Below are positions 35,541 to 48,495 of a stretch of DNA of 64,000 nt, piece by piece. Source of the DNA: Hirudo medicinalis (taxonomy: Eukaryota > Annelida > Clitellata > Hirudinida > Hirudinidae). Position numbers and translations under genes: made by a program. The stretch spans positions 426,114 to 490,113 of the forward strand of contig MPNW01000101.1 of NCBI GenBank assembly GCA_011800805.1. Reading direction: 5' to 3'. The notes under the pieces were generated by a model. That model did not search any database and was not told the origin of the DNA. It saw only the letters and a list, made by a program, of their open reading frames with translations. Position 1 is the first letter of the stretch; the number at the start of each line of letters is the position of its first letter.

Positions 35541-38128
35541 ATGAGTCGAGCTGTAAGTTTGATGAAGGTATTCTTTCAGAATATGCTGCTTAAAAGATTA
35601 TGTTAACCGCATGTTTAGGCAATGCTATATGTGAGGGATCATTTCATGTTATTCTGTAGTTAAAAGAAATCAAATATTAAATATTGTATGAATAGGCAAT
35701 AGATTATTAGATGCATTTCGAATCTGAATATTAACAATGACTTGATTTTGTAAGCAAAGTTCGTTTATTTAGTTTGTTGTTTCCAGGCAAAGCTGAATAA
35801 TATGAATGTCGAAGAATCCGACAAAATAAATGTCCTTTTACGAGACACTGTACTATTACTCTGTCGCAATGGCTTCAATTTTGAACTAGGCATCAAAGTT
35901 CAAGGATTGGTTGCAATAACCCTTGACAACAAGGATGTTTATTTGGTTAAGTTTGATGAATATGCATGCAGAGCTCCAGCAAATCCCTCAGAAACTGATC
36001 TCCAAGGAGAGATTCCATGTGAGGTGAATATTCTTCCTGGTGTGCTCATAAGCATTGACTTGCAGTCATCCTCATATTAAATTTGATTTGGACAGGCGAC
36101 ACACGATCATCAAGTTTCAAGGAAATGTGGGAGAGGTCGGAAAAATAGACTTCGAGAATGTGTGGCAGCTAGAGTGAGGACTGGAGCAGAAGTTATTGAA
36201 GAAATCGAACAGGGTCAAAACTTTGTAGGAGAAATGGGTAAAGCTGATGATCCACTCCGAGACATTCCACAAAATTGCAACCTGAGCCAGTCGCTCGTTC
36301 ACAAGGAAGGTTCCACAGTTGATGTGGAAGACTCTTCGACCGTCTCTATCAAAGAAGAATCAGAACACATCCAGTTTGATATGTCAACCTTTCATGAGAG
36401 TCATGACACTGGCAATCTCGATGTAAGTGTTTTAACCACTGGCTAATGGTCTGTGGGAAGAAGCGATTATATTATTTGAATAATAATAATGATTGCTGGA
36501 CATTATGATTATATTGTGGATACAATTTCTTGATTTTTAACATGCAACAATGTATCTCAAAGATATCTGGGCATGATATTAAAATATTAACTGATTTTAA
36601 AAGTTTGAAAATAATTAAGTGGTTGTTTAATTATTCTGTTGATGATACATGTTTTCAACATCATTTTGGAGAGTAAATGGTATTTCTGCTCTTACATTGA
36701 GCGATTTGAAAGCAGAGTAAATATTCATGCATATTAAGTCCGTTCATCATCCGAACAAGCTAGTCATGCAATTACAAATTTCTCATCACTAGTTGTATTA
36801 CTGTCACTTTTCAATGTTAATTATTTTACTAATAATTCTGTCAAAATTTTTCTGCTTACTAAGTGATATTTTTAGCTAAGGGGTCACCTTCCAGTTTTTG
36901 GGGGTGGAATGGGGACAGGAGATGGCAGCCTAGGGAATGAGGTCCTCTGGTCACTACCACTAGCAAATGTTTCAGGTTTGGATGGTATTTAAATTAATTG
37001 TAATCAAATACACCTTTTTTATTTAAAAAATTGTAAAATTGGTGTAAAATTAGATCATTGTGCGATTTAAGTTATTATGTTTAAAATGTTGTTTAACTCA
37101 GAAATCTTATTTTAATCTGATCGGGAGTTGTTAGCATGATGGTAACAATTTGATGTTTATTTGAGGATATGTATGATAAGTTGATGAAGTAATTATAATT
37201 TGTTCGACTCAGGTCGGGGGCGAAGGGCTAGGAGGTCGGGTCAAAAGATGTACTCGTGCGAGCACCCAGGCTGTGGATTGTCCTTCTACAGGAGTTATAC
37301 CCTCTACAGACACCAAAGACTCAAACATGGCCAGAGATTGGTTCCACCTGCCCACCAGCAAAACAAGATTAACCATTTCAGGTGAAATTGATTTTAGATT
37401 CTATTGCTGATAGGATGTTGCACCAATTTACTTTTATTTGTTTTTAACCATCTTTTTTGCATTACTAACAGAAATATTGTTATCGTCGATGTTAGTAATT
37501 GGGCATTTTAATTTATCGAAGAGTCTGTATTTACTTGCGGTGCTGTCGATTACGTTCCACGCAGATGTCCAGTGCAAGGTTGCGGACAAGTGTTCATGAG
37601 GGCCTCCGTTCTTGAGAAACATACAAAGGAAGTTCATCAGTGAGTAATGGTGACTTTGTTACTGGAGAAATCTATTATTTCTTTCACATTTCTTCAACTT
37701 TTTTGTTCGTGTGGGTATGAGCTTCAGATAAATAAATTAAAAGCTTTACTTTATTTTTTACTTTAGCTTTTTTAGTCCTTGTTGGAAAATTTCTGGAAGA
37801 CTTGTAAATCAAAAAAAGGCAAAAAAAATACAAATCCATAATAATAATAATAATAATAATAATAGTTCATTTATATGGTGTATGCCGTATGCATAAACCT
37901 GGTTTGAACCTGCTTGGAAAGACCTACAACTCCACCATTCAACTTAGCTTTTCCATTTTCATTATTTAACTGTTTTGTTGCAAATGATGTCTTAACCTGC
38001 ATGTTCACAGGCACGAGTACAATCATCTGATTGGGCCAGAAAGCTTCCTGGGCAAGAATGAGCTCGAAAGGTTTGACGGGAGCGATCTCCTCTTTGACGG
38101 CATGGAGTACGGACTGCTGTCCAGGTAG
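35541..38128 (+). CDS. Two-finger C2H2 zinc-finger protein
   Basis: Exons are 35541-35552, 35787-36023, 36096-36422, 36876-36975, 37213-37381, 37565-37639 and 38011-38128. Phases agree and give 345 residues ending in TAG. The first coding exon holds only four codons. The second encodes a compact domain-like block (VLLRDTVLLLCRNGFNFE, then VQGLVAITLDNKDVYLV) that I do not recognise. Next come a basic AT-hook-like patch (KCGRGRKNR) and an acidic Ser-rich linker. Two C2H2 fingers follow: C-x4-C-x12-H-x4-H in the fifth exon (CEHPGCG...HQRLKH) and the same pattern in the sixth (CPVQGCG...HTKEVH). A short acidic tail ends the protein. It is likely a nuclear DNA-binding regulator, but no orthologue name can be given. 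Confidence 0.78.
37838..37864. repeat. AAT microsatellite in an intron
   Basis: About nine AAT units in the last intron of the C2H2 gene. Confidence 0.85.
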
Positions 38129-39234
38129 CGGATTTAAACCTGGATTTCGATGCCAAACAGTCTGGGATGTGATTTTACTATTTAAAAGACTTCATTTGTC
38201 CTTGAGATTGTTTAGGATTTTTGTAAAGTGATTTATTATTTTTGAGACTTTCTTCCAATCAAAGCTGGTTTGTCCAATTTTGAATATCGCAAAAACTTTG
38301 TCCCATTGTAAACACCTAATATGAAAAACCAACTCATTAACATTTTTGTTGTGAGACAGAATTTATTATGTGTAGCATTGTGATTTTTCTTGTTTAGAGG
38401 TTTGCTTTAATATCCAGTTTGGGATGAACTAGGGTTTTCCCCATCCAGTTTATAGGTTCACTTTTAGGAGGTTCTTTCTCAATTATTTTAAATTTTAAGA
38501 AAACAATAAATGCAATTAATTTGTTTAAATTAAGTAATTAATTTCATCACCTAATGTCTTTAACATCGTAAGATTGTTATTATGATATGATCGTTAAACG
38601 TGCTAGAGCGTGTCGTCGTCTCCGTTGAAGATTCCACGTATATGTTTATTATTGAAGCAATCTTCCATGTTTTTAACAAGATCAACAATTTAATGCAATT
38701 TTGCATTTGTCCAACTTCACAGAATTTAAGTACTTTTAACGTTGTACTTGTTATGTTTTAACAGATGTTTTGAATGATATCTTGTCTCATTTTCAATGCT
38801 TCTTGATTTTTTTTTATGGTCTTTGTTTGGAATTAAATTTTATAGTTTTTGAGCATTTTTCAATTTGAAAAAATAACCTGGTTTCAGGCTTAAGTTAATA
38901 TGATGATCTTAGTAGTAATTTATTGGTAGCAAATTTAAGTATTCAACTAAATATAATTTATGTAGTGAGTTGCAACATAATTTATGCAGTTTCATGACAT
39001 CTTTAGCAGAGTATATTGCAGGAGCATCTGGAAGCTTATAAGTTTGTTTTCTTTAATATGGGAATGAAGTTTAACCGATGTTATTGTTATTGTAGCTTGC
39101 ATTAATTGTTGAAATACGCCATCATATATTTGTACTCTGTTATTATGAGGTCGCTTACTCATATTTCACTAATAAATATATTCACAGCATCTCGCATGTT
39201 TCAGAAAAATGAATGTTAATGATCAAATGTTACT
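38129..39234. other. Convergent 3' flanks, no gene seen
   Basis: The C2H2 gene (plus) and the next minus-strand coding unit end towards each other here. The sequence is AT-rich, with several AATAAA-like strings, and I see no further coding sequence. Confidence 0.45.
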
Positions 39235-39928
39235 TTAAAGGTTCTGTTTAAATGGGTATCGGTGATGTGGAAAAGGTGAGCAGGATTGGTTAGAAACGGA
39301 GGGAACTACTCCAGGTATGCTGGTGTAAATATCGGTGGCTTTCAGCAAGCTGACGAGGCTTTCGCCAGGAGAGTTGTCGGTGCTTGAAAACATTTTATTT
39401 CTGGAGGAACTACCCAATGAGGAGACCTGACAATTGATTTCATTCCGCTGATTTGAGTCACTTGTGCTGATGATGGTGTGGATTTGTGGTTGGCGATTTG
39501 GGGTTTGGTTTTGTCCCTTGTTGCTTGTGACTGCGAATTGTTCTGAGATTTTTGGAGATAAAGCAGAAGTTGGTGGAATTTGTTCATGGCTTTGCTTCGT
39601 GAACTTTCTTTAACGTAATAATAATTAAATATGATCATATTCAAGTCAATAAATATGATAATCAATAATTTTCAAAATTCGAATTCCGACTATAGTTTAA
39701 CATTTGCATTACCGCTTATGTCTTCTGATTAATTATGTGTTTGAACAGAAGCGCCTTAAAATTTTATTTTAAAGAAAAAAAATACAAACTTCTTCTCAGG
39801 AATGATGCTATCAGCTTGGTGATCATCTGAAGCTGAAGAATGCTCAAGATCAGAAATTTCTTTCTCTGACTTAGAAATTCTTCTCTTCTTCGAAAGTTGA
39901 ATGTCTGAGTTGGTTCTCATTTTGATAC
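39235..39928 (-). CDS. C-terminal exons of a Ser/Gln-rich regulator-like protein
   Basis: Two exons join in phase: 39786-39928 and 39235-39603 (stop TAA). The first encodes a basic patch (SKKRRISKSEKE) and an acidic one (DLEHSSASDDHQAD). The second encodes a Gln/Asn/Ser-rich disordered tail (for example RQPQIHTIISTSD and ESLVSLLKATDIY). The composition suggests the end of a transcriptional regulator, but no domain is recognised. The upstream phase (1) does not match the next exon found upstream (41733-41933, phase 0). At least one exon, perhaps the DNA-binding domain, is therefore unaccounted for between 39929 and 41732. Confidence 0.5.
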
Positions 39929-41732
39929 CTATGGTTACAATGCTTGTAATGTAATATGAATGTCAACAACATTTACGTAATGATATAAACTAGGTAGGGA
40001 TTAATTACTTTCGAAAAACGCATGAGATAACGATACGATACGATTTTTTTATATTACATTTATTATTAGTGTTGGTAGGAGAAGCTCATGATATATGATC
40101 TTTGTAATATCTATGATACTGATCACGGAAATGATTTCTTAATGTCTTTATTGATCGTAATTCATCCTTGCAGGAAATGGGTCAAAAGATTAAAACCGAA
40201 CTTAAGTTTGGACAGGAAGGGATGAGTAACTTTGACCCCAAAAGGGGATGAATTTAGACCCGATGATGAGGAAATCTGAGGCTGATCAATATGAGTTACT
40301 TAGACGTTAAAGGTTATTTTCAAAAATACATTTTTGGAACATTAGTGATAATGTACATTAATCTTTGGTGTAATGTACTTTGGTGTTTGGAAGTGATATT
40401 GAGAGGATATGAACTACAAAGTGGATTCATTGATGCAACAAATTATAACTCATTAAGTTCAGCAGTGATGATTGGCAAGGTGCATTGCGGAGTAAGTCAT
40501 TGAAATATTTTGGTTAGAAGGAATAATTAGATGCGAAAGTCAATAAAAAGGGTTGATAAAAATAGATGGAAATTAATTGAACGTTAGCCAAGTTTTTGAA
40601 ACTGGCGAACAAAGCTAAGTCAATATCAGATAAATCAGTTCACTATTAAAATGTTAATTCAAAGGATGGACGAATGAAAAATGAGTTGCGGAATAAAAAT
40701 TCGCGAACAAACAGTGAATCGCTTATTTAATGAAAGACACGTCTTTAGATTGATCTAGTTAGTGGAAAGATTGATGGATGGAACGAGTTAGGAGGTTATT
40801 TAATTACTGCTAAAGATAATGATTGATAGGCTAGATTGATTGACCTACCAACTGATTGATTAGGAATTTCTTCCTTCCTTTCTTCCCTGGTAGTTGATTG
40901 AATCTTTCTCTGCTGTTCCAAGTGGATCTCCCAGGCTATGCGAACGTGGGCTACAGACCATCGACTATGTTTCTAAGGAAATTCATTAAATCATTAATTT
41001 GTTTGATAACTCAACCACTTTTCTCTCGAGCCAAACCGTCATTCAAACGTTTTCAATCCTACGATTGACAACCATCAAGCAACATTTGGTCGACATCAAC
41101 CCACCCTAAGAGCGGTATTCAGACTTTCTTTCTTCTGGTTAGTAGTCAGGAGATGACTGAGAGGATTGTAAAACGGATTCACACTAGTAGCTGAGAAATT
41201 CTGCATAATGTCAAAATTAAAATATTATGTAAATAACTTATAATTATTAACATTAACATATAATAATTAAAGGATGTTCCCGTCTGCGTAAGACAACTTT
41301 TAATGGATTAATATGTCTCCCAACATCTCATGTTGAGACTCTTTAACCAAAACATAAAGTTATATTAATATTTAGGACTTGCTCAATACGAATGCATGCT
41401 CAAAAATAAGCCACTATTTTTGTCGATTATCTCTCGCAATGCATATATTTTATCAACTTATTTACAGTGCTATAATTAATGTTTGAGTTCTTTGGTCTTG
41501 TGGCCTGCACAAGCAGACATTTGTCTGTCGAAATTTTTCAGTTCTTAATCCTAACACTAACTATAATAACAATATTTACGTTACTAACATTAACAATTTA
41601 AAAAATAATAATGCTTTTATATGATAAAATGATATCATTGTCACTTTTATAGCTATATTTATATTACTAATAATAATCATTTTAAAAATTACAATAATTT
41701 AATAATTACAATAGTTTAATAATGATAACCAC
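39929..41732. other. Probable intron, no exon recognised
   Basis: The phase mismatch of the flanking minus-strand exons predicts a missing exon here, but I could not identify one. No repeat or RNA gene is seen. Confidence 0.3.
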
Positions 41733-43396
41733 CTTAACTTGAAAGGATCCCATGAAATCCTTTGGTGCGTGACTCATGGACGCCGGTGCTAGAACCGGAA
41801 GCTGAGAAGTCGTCACATGACTGGCCAAGTAAGAAGAAAAATTGGAACAGCTTCCTGTCTGGAACAGGGAGTTGAGTTGCTTCTGTCCCTGGAGGCTTGA
41901 GAGTTTCGTCGAAGCTGGAAAAGGATTGTGCACCTGGAAAGAAGAGCGACTACCTGAGTATGAAGTCATGCAGGCAGATGAGATGATGAATGGTTTAAAT
42001 AACGCTTATTTCTTGATTGAATTTCAATCATTGAAATAGAATTTTGGTAGAGTTTATTCTTTCTTTAATTCGCATCATAAGCAATCATTTATCAAAAATC
42101 ATTTTCAAATAAAATTTCAATTCACTCTTTATCACTTGAAATGAGAATTCCATTTCAATGAAATTCCCTTTTAAATTTGTGTCGTCGTTATCTTTGTCAC
42201 CAATGATCTTACACCGTCACATGATCAGAAATTTATGATTCACGTCACTTTAAAAAGTCAGCGGAGTTTAACTTAAAACTAAAAAATAATGGCTCCGTGA
42301 TTCCCCAGCGGATTCAAAGGTCTGAAAGTGCCTCGGATTGAGAGAGGTTTTACGATGTCAGCCGTGAGAGTAGCATTGGTTACGGGAATGATCTGAGCTT
42401 CGTAGAGGTGCATTTTTGAAATGGAGAGGGTTAATCCAAGCAGGATTGGCATCTATGAGATCAGGCGGCTAACAAATGTTAAGGAAACGTGCCAAGAACG
42501 GAGTTCAGGTCAGTCTCACCAAAACGTAAAATATCAATTTGTTACGAACAGAAAATCTTTAAAGATTATCTATTACTTACCTCTAATGATTCTAATGATG
42601 ATTCTAATTGTAGTCTAAATGGTGCGTATATATCATACATATTTTATTGTGATATCTTTATTTCTCCTTTCGAATAATTAAAATAATTATAATTATAATA
42701 ATAATAAATATGTTATTATGTTGTGCAACAATTATTTAAGTACTAAGTATCATGGAGCGCACCGACAGGGAATCATCAGAGTACCCCTGTCACCGAATCC
42801 TGTTTCGCCCAAACTCCTTATGTTCACAAGGTGTGGGCCACACCCGTTGATCAGGCGGGTGTCCTGACTATTACCCTGCTTAAACCATCTACAGTATATC
42901 ACCCATTATATGGTTATCGACTAAAGACTCACGGCGGCCTTTGCACATCGATAGCGTATAATGCAAACTGAGCGTTATAATTTCTTCGAAGCGGTCGACT
43001 TCACTTTGAAAATTACGCTCACCGGCAGCGCGCTTTTATTGCAATAAACACTTATTCGAGTTTCACGTCATTTTGCGAGTATGCGCGCCATCTCTTCAAC
43101 GACCAAACCGCATTTTCTCCTTTCTTGAACACTTACGGCCTCTCATCTCCCAAATCCAGCACGATGCCGCCTCCGACATTTTTGTCATAGCCTTAGTTCT
43201 TTCCCGGATATATTTCCCGGTTCTTTTCCAACATTGTGTAACAATTATTTAACAATATCATAAATATAATAAGTATACAATAACGTAATAATAATTTCTA
43301 TTATTATTAATTATTATTGTATGCATGAAACAATCAGACTGTATCAGACTTAACAATGTGATTATAATATGTGATAATAATAATATGTGATATGTG

Positions 43397-43431
<35 letters not shown>

Positions 43432-46394
43432 TAGATTCATTTATAATGGAAACTGACAAAGAAGGTTATTTATAACCTTATATTGAACAAACTTCAATAT
43501 ATTGAATATATTTCTGTGGTGCAGAAAATATTTCAACATCCGACATGAGATCGCATGAGATTCCAGGAGATTACAAAGGCTCAGTGGAAATAATCCCTCA
43601 ATCCACTGCTTATCGACCATTGATCGTTTCAGAGGATGTGCCGCTGCTAGCCAATCAAATCACGTCATTAACTGATGTTGTTATCCGGCGGTTGCTGAAG
43701 AACTAAGAAGTGATACTTCTGATTGGGACTTCACATCACTTTTCACTTCAAGCGGGCATTTCGAGTGATCACATAATAAATAACGTATAACTTTGCATAA
43801 CGTATTAATAAAATACCAGCACATTCATCGCCATCATTCTATTTTTTCGTTTTTAATAAATTTCGAAATTAAAATAAACTCCACCCGCGAGGATCCGAAA
43901 AAGTTGGGCGCCTCATAAATAATGCCTCGACTTAGGAAGCAGTATTGATCCCTCAAGTCGAAATGCTTCTTGATAATGGCATGTAGATGGGCAGATGATG
44001 TTGATGATTATGATGATGGTGGTGATTATTACGTAATTATTATTGAAGTTTTATGAGGACAAAGATGGTGGTAATGATGACCTTGATGGCGGTGATGATA
44101 TGGCACATAAAGTAGAAGAAATTAATAACGCAAATGTCTCCCAACAGGACAAGGTACACATACGCACCATTTTGTATATTCCACCTTTGACCCCGAGTAG
44201 GACTCGAGGTCGTGTTACAATGACGTATTGCCCAACCCGTGGAGATACCAAGAGGGTCGTCCATTAATTACGTCAACAAATTTAAATTAATTTTTGACCT
44301 CCTCTTTATCAACAACTGTCAAACTTTTAAAGACCTCCTATCAAAATTATGTCAAAAACTGACATTCCCCAATATTTCAATATTTTAAAACCCTAAAAAT
44401 TACTTGGGCACTTGCCCCCCTCACAGCGGCCCTGCTTGTGCAGCAACATAGAGGTTACAGATTTTGCAAATCCGTTCAAGCCAAGCATTGACAACAGAAC
44501 TGAAGGACTGACAGTAATATTACAAATCCACCTGTTAAAATTTAGATTTTTTATCACAAAAAATAACACTGTTGACGTCAATTAATCTTAAACTCCTCCT
44601 CCCTCTCGTCAATAATTGTCAAACTTTTTCAAACCCTTATTTTGTTGACATAATTTATGGATGGCCCCACACCTTGCTTTAATAAGCTCTCAAATTTTTT
44701 TTTCATTTATAATTTTGGCAGCTGCATTTGGATTAATATTTGATACTTTGTATTTTCTTGCTTCTACTTTTCAAATGATGTCTTTTTATAGACTAATCTT
44801 GTTATTATTAATCTCGGATAAAAACAAGACCTTAAGGCAGACAGATTTGTCCTTTACAAGTAATCAAATTTTAAAAAGTGTTTTTTTACAGATAAATTGT
44901 GATTAGGGCAGATTGGCGAGAGAACAGTCAAGCAAATGGACAAGAATTGGTTTCAAATGCAAAATACGTTAAATGCTGAATAAGATGAGATTATTTGAAC
45001 GAATGTAAGATCATCATGCATCACCAGACAACAATCATTAAGACCATCACCGCCTTTAACCACCGACTGCACCATCTTCATCGAGTGAGGGGACGGTATC
45101 AGTATAAATTAGATGGCCTAATAGCAGCAATTTCTTTGGCCATGTGTCACGCGTCACGCTGAATTAAGCACGTGGTCTTCCGCCATTTTGTGTCCGAAAC
45201 ATGTCACTCGTGTTGCTATGGAAAGGGAGAGACGGAAATGAGAAGGGGTACTCTCCTAATTTAGTGACCTACTTTTCACAGGATATATAGAGATTTAGCA
45301 AGTAATCGCTTATTGTACTCTTTTACACTAGGATGCAACGATATTCAAAGATGTTTATCAGCCTCCCTCATGATTCGCATTCGGGAACATAAAGCTTTTA
45401 TGTCTTCTACGCCCAGGGACTTAAAAGTTCAAAGGTCGAGAGGTCGACCTATTATAACCTTTCGAACGACGTTACGGATATAAAGTTTCACTGGAAATTG
45501 TACTATCATCCTATCCCGCCCGCTAAACAAAGGAGTCATCCAATTGTAGAGATGATTATTACCAAGTCCGAAGACAGATTATTTGTGATCATGAGCAATT
45601 AAAGTGTTGATAAATATCCCTGTTCAATTAACTTTTCACCATTTCCACCGGCTTTCCATACATTCGGAACTGGAATGACGGTCAACAAACAGGTAGTGAG
45701 GATCTCTGAACACAAAGGGAGGACATTTTTCAAAATTATGCTTCAATACAAATGTTTCTCAGATGTTTCATTCGATGGAAATACGCATAAAAAATTAATT
45801 TCCATGCATTTTGTTCAATAAATCTAAATTTGTAGAATGGTGCGAAAATAAATTTCTAAAAATTAACTTTTTTTTATGAAATATTTAGAAAAGGATTGAC
45901 CAAATTGTGATTAATATTAATTTTTTTTAAACGTATGATACAATGTTGTCCTGCCTCGATTAATAAGTGCCTCGCACGATATTATGAACTCCACTTCCTG
46001 AGTTCAAGCCTCAGCAATGACTCAAATATTTTCGGAGTTCATGCGGAGTACTGTTTCTTGATATTAAGCCACATGATGGAATTACTTCCACTTCATGATG
46101 ACTGCCTCAGTACTGAAAATGATGCCCTTATAAATATGAATCGTCTAATCTCGATGAAATTTTTGTTTATATTGGTAATAACAATTGCTTACCAGTGCGG
46201 AGGTGGCTGGGAGGGACACCACTGGGTTGCCCAGGAAAGGGGAGAATAGGGAGTAGTGGTCTCTGCCTGGGAAGAAATGGGTGGCCAGGGGTGTTGGCAT
46301 GGTGGGTCCGTGGGCACCCCTATCACTGGAGGCGCCATGAGTCTCTCTTGGAGGTAACGAAGGCTGAGCTCTTGGTGGGCCATGACCAGAAATT
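41733..46394 (-). CDS. N-terminal/middle exons of a Ser/Pro-rich regulator-like protein
   Basis: Exons 46193-46394 and 41733-41933 join in phase 0 across a 4.2-kb intron. The first encodes a Pro/His/Gly-rich segment (PTMPTPLATHFFPGRDHYSL, then FLGNPVVSLPA). The second encodes NPFPASTKLSSLQGQKQL and SHVTTSQLPVLAP. The composition resembles transcription-factor activation regions. I infer that they belong with exons 39235-39928 as one minus-strand gene, but no DNA-binding domain has been found and the link rests on strand, spacing and composition only. Confidence 0.45.
42752..42826 (+). repeat. Inverted copy of the RT-flanking repeat (10022-10096)
   Basis: The plus strand here matches the minus strand at 10022-10096 over about 75 bp with scattered differences. 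Similarity ends sharply at the CCCAAACTCCTT block, next to which the other copy carries the reverse transcriptase motif. It probably marks another fragment of the same retroelement family. Confidence 0.7.
42827..46192. other. Long intron/repeat-rich region
   Basis: If the flanking exons belong together, this is intronic. It contains an AAT tract at about 43398-43432. A phrase around 44404-44430 (CACTTGCCCCCC type) recurs in related form near 49630-49665. No coding exon is supportable. Confidence 0.35.
43398..43432. repeat. AAT microsatellite
   Basis: A run of about eleven AAT units, noncoding. Confidence 0.85.
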
Positions 46395-46579
46395 CTGCCA
46401 TGATTGAATGGTTGAATAAATACTAATATAAATGACTTATTAATTTTTAAATTTCACCATTTTCCTTTCTATTTTAATAATGTACTATTTCAGGTTTTTA
46501 CCTAATCTTTTAATAACAATATCATCTTCTATTAAATGAGTCACAATCAAGGTGAAAACAAATGTTTTGTTCAACATAC

Positions 46580-46652
46580 TTGTTGGATCTTGACCTTCAA
46601 CATAGGGTGAAAAGGAGAGAGATGACGACGATGAAGTGAGAGGAGTGAACAT
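46580..46652 (-). other. Candidate first coding exon of the regulator-like gene
   Basis: ATG at 46652 opens a short Ser/Thr-rich frame (MFTPLTSSSSSLSFSPY) ending at a strong GTATGT donor. It resembles a transcription-factor N-terminus. Its end phase (1) does not fit the frame I prefer for exon 46193-46394 (needs phase 2), so either an extra small exon exists or the two are unrelated. Confidence 0.3.
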
Positions 46653-47880
46653 CCTGGCAATTTATGGTCAGATCGTTCAGTATGGCTTCCGGAAGTAGAA
46701 TAGGAGAACAGAACAAGTGACAATAATTCTTAAAATAGTTTGTTCATTTTTCTTTGTTTTGTCTGCATGAATAACGGCATTATTATTGTTAATAAGTTAT
46801 TATTGTTATGAAGTTGAGGAAGACATAGCAACAGTATGACAGAATATCATAAATATCTGTAGCAATAAAAACAACAATAAAACAAGAATAATAATAATAA
46901 TAAACTCGAGAATGATTGAATGCACATTGGAGTGCATAATACTCGAGTCAGAAGCACCACTCCGATCGACGAGCAATCCTACATTTCTTCCATCCATCCT
47001 GTCGCTCTTACCACACGGACTGCAACGGTTCATGTTGCTACTACGAGAGCTTCGACATATGTTTACTTTTTATCACCTACCCAACCTTCATCATGATCCA
47101 TGTTACCATACCATTGCCTTGACAACACTAAATCGGCATGAGATGGTGACGATGATGATAGATAGTGGAGTTGATGATGATGATGGAAGCAAAGATGATG
47201 AAGACGGCGATGATTAGGAGATGAGGAGCATCGCGGGAGCTCTGTTAAGTACTTGAAGGAGTGTCGTCCAATACAAGTAGTTTCAAGTGGGAGTCGCAAA
47301 ATGAAAGTCTCCAAGCGCTCTCTTCAGAGGTGATGATGAAGACAACGAAGATGATGACCCAATCTATTATAACTGGAGAAGCAACAGTGGTCATGAAAGG
47401 GATGGTAGTAAAAATTGAAATGGCAGAAATAAGATGCAGGTGGTACTGATAACGGTTTCCTTAAGTCCTGGATTGGAAAAGACTGACGCTTATTTATTTT
47501 ACTTATCCGTCATAATCCTTCTCATAAGATGAAGGATTTCAAGAAAAGACTCTTTGTCCCTGGCCGACGTAAGCCGGCGTCGGTCGTTGCCATGGCGGCT
47601 GTAGATATTGTAGTTGTCACCTCTAGCGAGGCGCACTCGAAAGACACTCGGGGCATTATTTTCGCTCCCCACTCCAGTCGGAAGAGCCACACTTATTTCC
47701 AGGCGCCTCTCCACAAGTGCCCTTCAAAAGAACCCACTCACTCACATGCCGTCGGTCTTAGTCGTCATCGTCCTTCTGTCGGCGGATGACGTCATCAGCG
47801 TCATCGAAAGTCGTTGAATTGGTTCCCAGAAACGTGGTTCCTTAACTGCATGTCTCTTGGATTCAGTGGCAGGTGTAATG
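46653..47880. other. No supportable gene
   Basis: Moderately sized frames exist on both strands (for example 46912-47217 and 47529-47789). They are low-complexity or overlap each other, and they show no family motif or splice structure. Confidence 0.4.
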
Positions 47881-48090
47881 AATGTGATTATGATAATAAC
47901 AATCACATAGAATGTGATTATGATAATAACAATCACATAGAATGTGCTTATGATAATAACAATCACATAGAATGTGATTATGATAATAACAATCACATAG
48001 AATGTGATTATGATAATAACAATCACATGGAATGTGATTATGATAATAACAATCACATGGAATGTGATTATGATAACATCACTCACGCAG
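47881..48090. repeat. Tandem array of seven 30-bp hairpin units
   Basis: Seven head-to-tail copies of a 30-bp unit. Six are nearly identical and the last is degraded. Each unit contains TGTGATT and its inverse AATCACA separated by 11 nt, so every unit can fold into a small hairpin. The unit length is a multiple of three and both strands stay open through it. The plus-strand product would be a ten-residue Asp/Asn/His repeat; the minus-strand product would be Val/Ile-rich. There are no spacers, so it is not CRISPR-like. No evidence shows that it is expressed. Confidence 0.92.
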
Positions 48091-48428
48091 AAAGGCATAA
48101 TGGTTACATGATGGCTTGTCGTCACAATCGATAAAACATAATAACGCAAAAACACTTAAATTTGACAATCATAGTTTCTTTTCATCCACAAATACAAAAA
48201 AATAAGTCGATTTCAATTTCAACAATTTTTGGCAATTAAAAAATTCTTTCGATAATCCCTCAAAATAAAAGATAAAAATAAAAGATACGAATAAAATGAA
48301 TGCTCTTAAACTAATAATTACTAATGCTAACCTGTCGAAATATTTCTTCCGATCGAAAACTGCTAATGACGAGTTTCTTAATTTGTTAAAATTCAATTTT
48401 TGAATTTCCCGTCTTCAAATGAATCGTC

Positions 48429-48495
48429 CATGAATGAATGAATGAATGAATGAATGAATGAATGAATGAGTGAATAATGAATGAATGAATGAATA
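48429..48495. repeat. AATG microsatellite
   Basis: Tetranucleotide run with one interruption near 48470. Confidence 0.9.

Noticed and set aside
45935..46249. 104-codon plus-strand frame
   Set aside because: It overlaps the better-supported minus-strand exon 46193-46394 and has no motif.
46912..47217. 101-codon plus-strand frame
   Set aside because: No family motif, ends in a GAT microsatellite, overlapped by equal-length minus-strand frames.
47881..48090. CRISPR array
   Set aside because: 30-bp repeats are directly adjacent with no spacers, no cas genes exist, and the DNA is animal.
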